42,088 nt of DNA from UBA5448 sp045536965 (lineage in GTDB: Bacteria > Bacillota > Clostridia > Oscillospirales > SIG627): positions 1-42,088 of the forward strand of contig JAZSON010000008.1 in NCBI GenBank assembly GCA_045536965.1. The letters are read 5' to 3'. Positions 42,003-42,088 of this stretch are shown here, piece by piece. The notes beneath the pieces are model-generated. The model saw only the letters and a list, made by a program, of their open reading frames with translations. It ran no database searches and had not been told where the DNA came from. The stretch's first letter is position 1. Every line of letters starts with the position of its first letter. A program made the translations under genes and the position numbers.

Positions 42003-42088
42003 ACGCAAGTTCAAATAATGAACTTGTCATGAGTTGCGACGGCGCATTATGCGCGGATTGAATCCGCCGGTTCTGCGTACGCAGAACC
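42003..42088 (+). repeat. 86-bp palindrome-rich direct repeat, second copy (runs to window end)
   Basis: It is base-for-base the same as 41833-41918, including the 3' end of rpsU (codons for Arg-Lys-Phe-Lys and stop), offset by 170 bases. The window ends inside or at the end of it, so further tandem units may follow. Confidence 0.92.

Overview
The window looks like chromosomal DNA of an uncultured or gut-type Clostridia (Firmicutes). The evidence is a block in the order dprA-topA-trmFO-plsX-rnc-radical SAM-smc-ftsY-rdgB-nadD/yqeK-rsfS-leuS-rpsU, sigma-A promoters with 17-18 bp spacers, strong Shine-Dalgarno sites, several TTG/GTG starts, a small preQ1-I-type riboswitch and an rpsU gene. Taxonomy is inferred from gene order and style only.

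Region 1 (1-4200) is an accessory cassette array. Four small autonomous genes (unknown; DUF3916-like; ADP-ribosylglycohydrolase; SAM methyltransferase) plus the remnant of a fifth all read rightwards. Each is preceded by a structured linker built of short unrelated hairpins separated by a constant ATGATATA/TATATCAT spacer. Two linker types alternate strictly, A-B-A-B-A. Type A is bounded by ATATCCGTTCC / GGAACGGATAT arms. Type B begins with a conserved terminator hairpin and is bounded by AAGCCGCAGG / CCTGCGGCTT arms. The last hairpin of each linker supplies or abuts the -35 box (TTGAAA or TTGATT) of a near-perfect promoter for the next gene. A further cassette of the same design sits alone, reversed, at 19036-19824. 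It lies exactly between the stop codon of an SDR gene and the CCA end of tRNA-Arg(CCG).

Region 2 (4320-11800) has gltS (glutamate/Na+ symporter) with a low-molecular-weight tyrosine phosphatase, an SH3/BIG2 lipoprotein, a beta-lactamase-fold serine hydrolase on the minus strand, and a GH78 alpha-L-rhamnosidase. Region 3 (11890-17450) is a four-gene operon for probable O-acylation of a surface glycan: an MBOAT acyltransferase of AlgI type, a small two-helix membrane protein, and two SGNH-like proteins carrying BspA-type leucine-rich repeats. Region 4 (17470-19035) is a preQ1-type riboswitch with terminator controlling a queuosine-precursor transporter and an adjacent SDR gene.

Region 5 (19825-23776, minus) holds tRNA-Arg, a 976-residue membrane protein that resembles a P-type ATPase without its catalytic motifs, and rlmB. 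Region 6 (24013-41502, plus) is a tight housekeeping run, mostly joined by ATGA overlaps, covering rRNA/tRNA modification, DNA uptake, topology, phospholipid synthesis, RNA processing, chromosome condensation, protein targeting, NAD synthesis and leucyl-tRNA charging. The window ends with rpsU, which has a structured leader. Its last codons lie inside an 86-bp palindrome-rich direct repeat recurring 170 bp later at the window edge.

The most unusual content is the alternating hairpin-linker cassette system: no recombinase or transposase is visible in the window, but cassettes occupy two loci with sharp boundaries.
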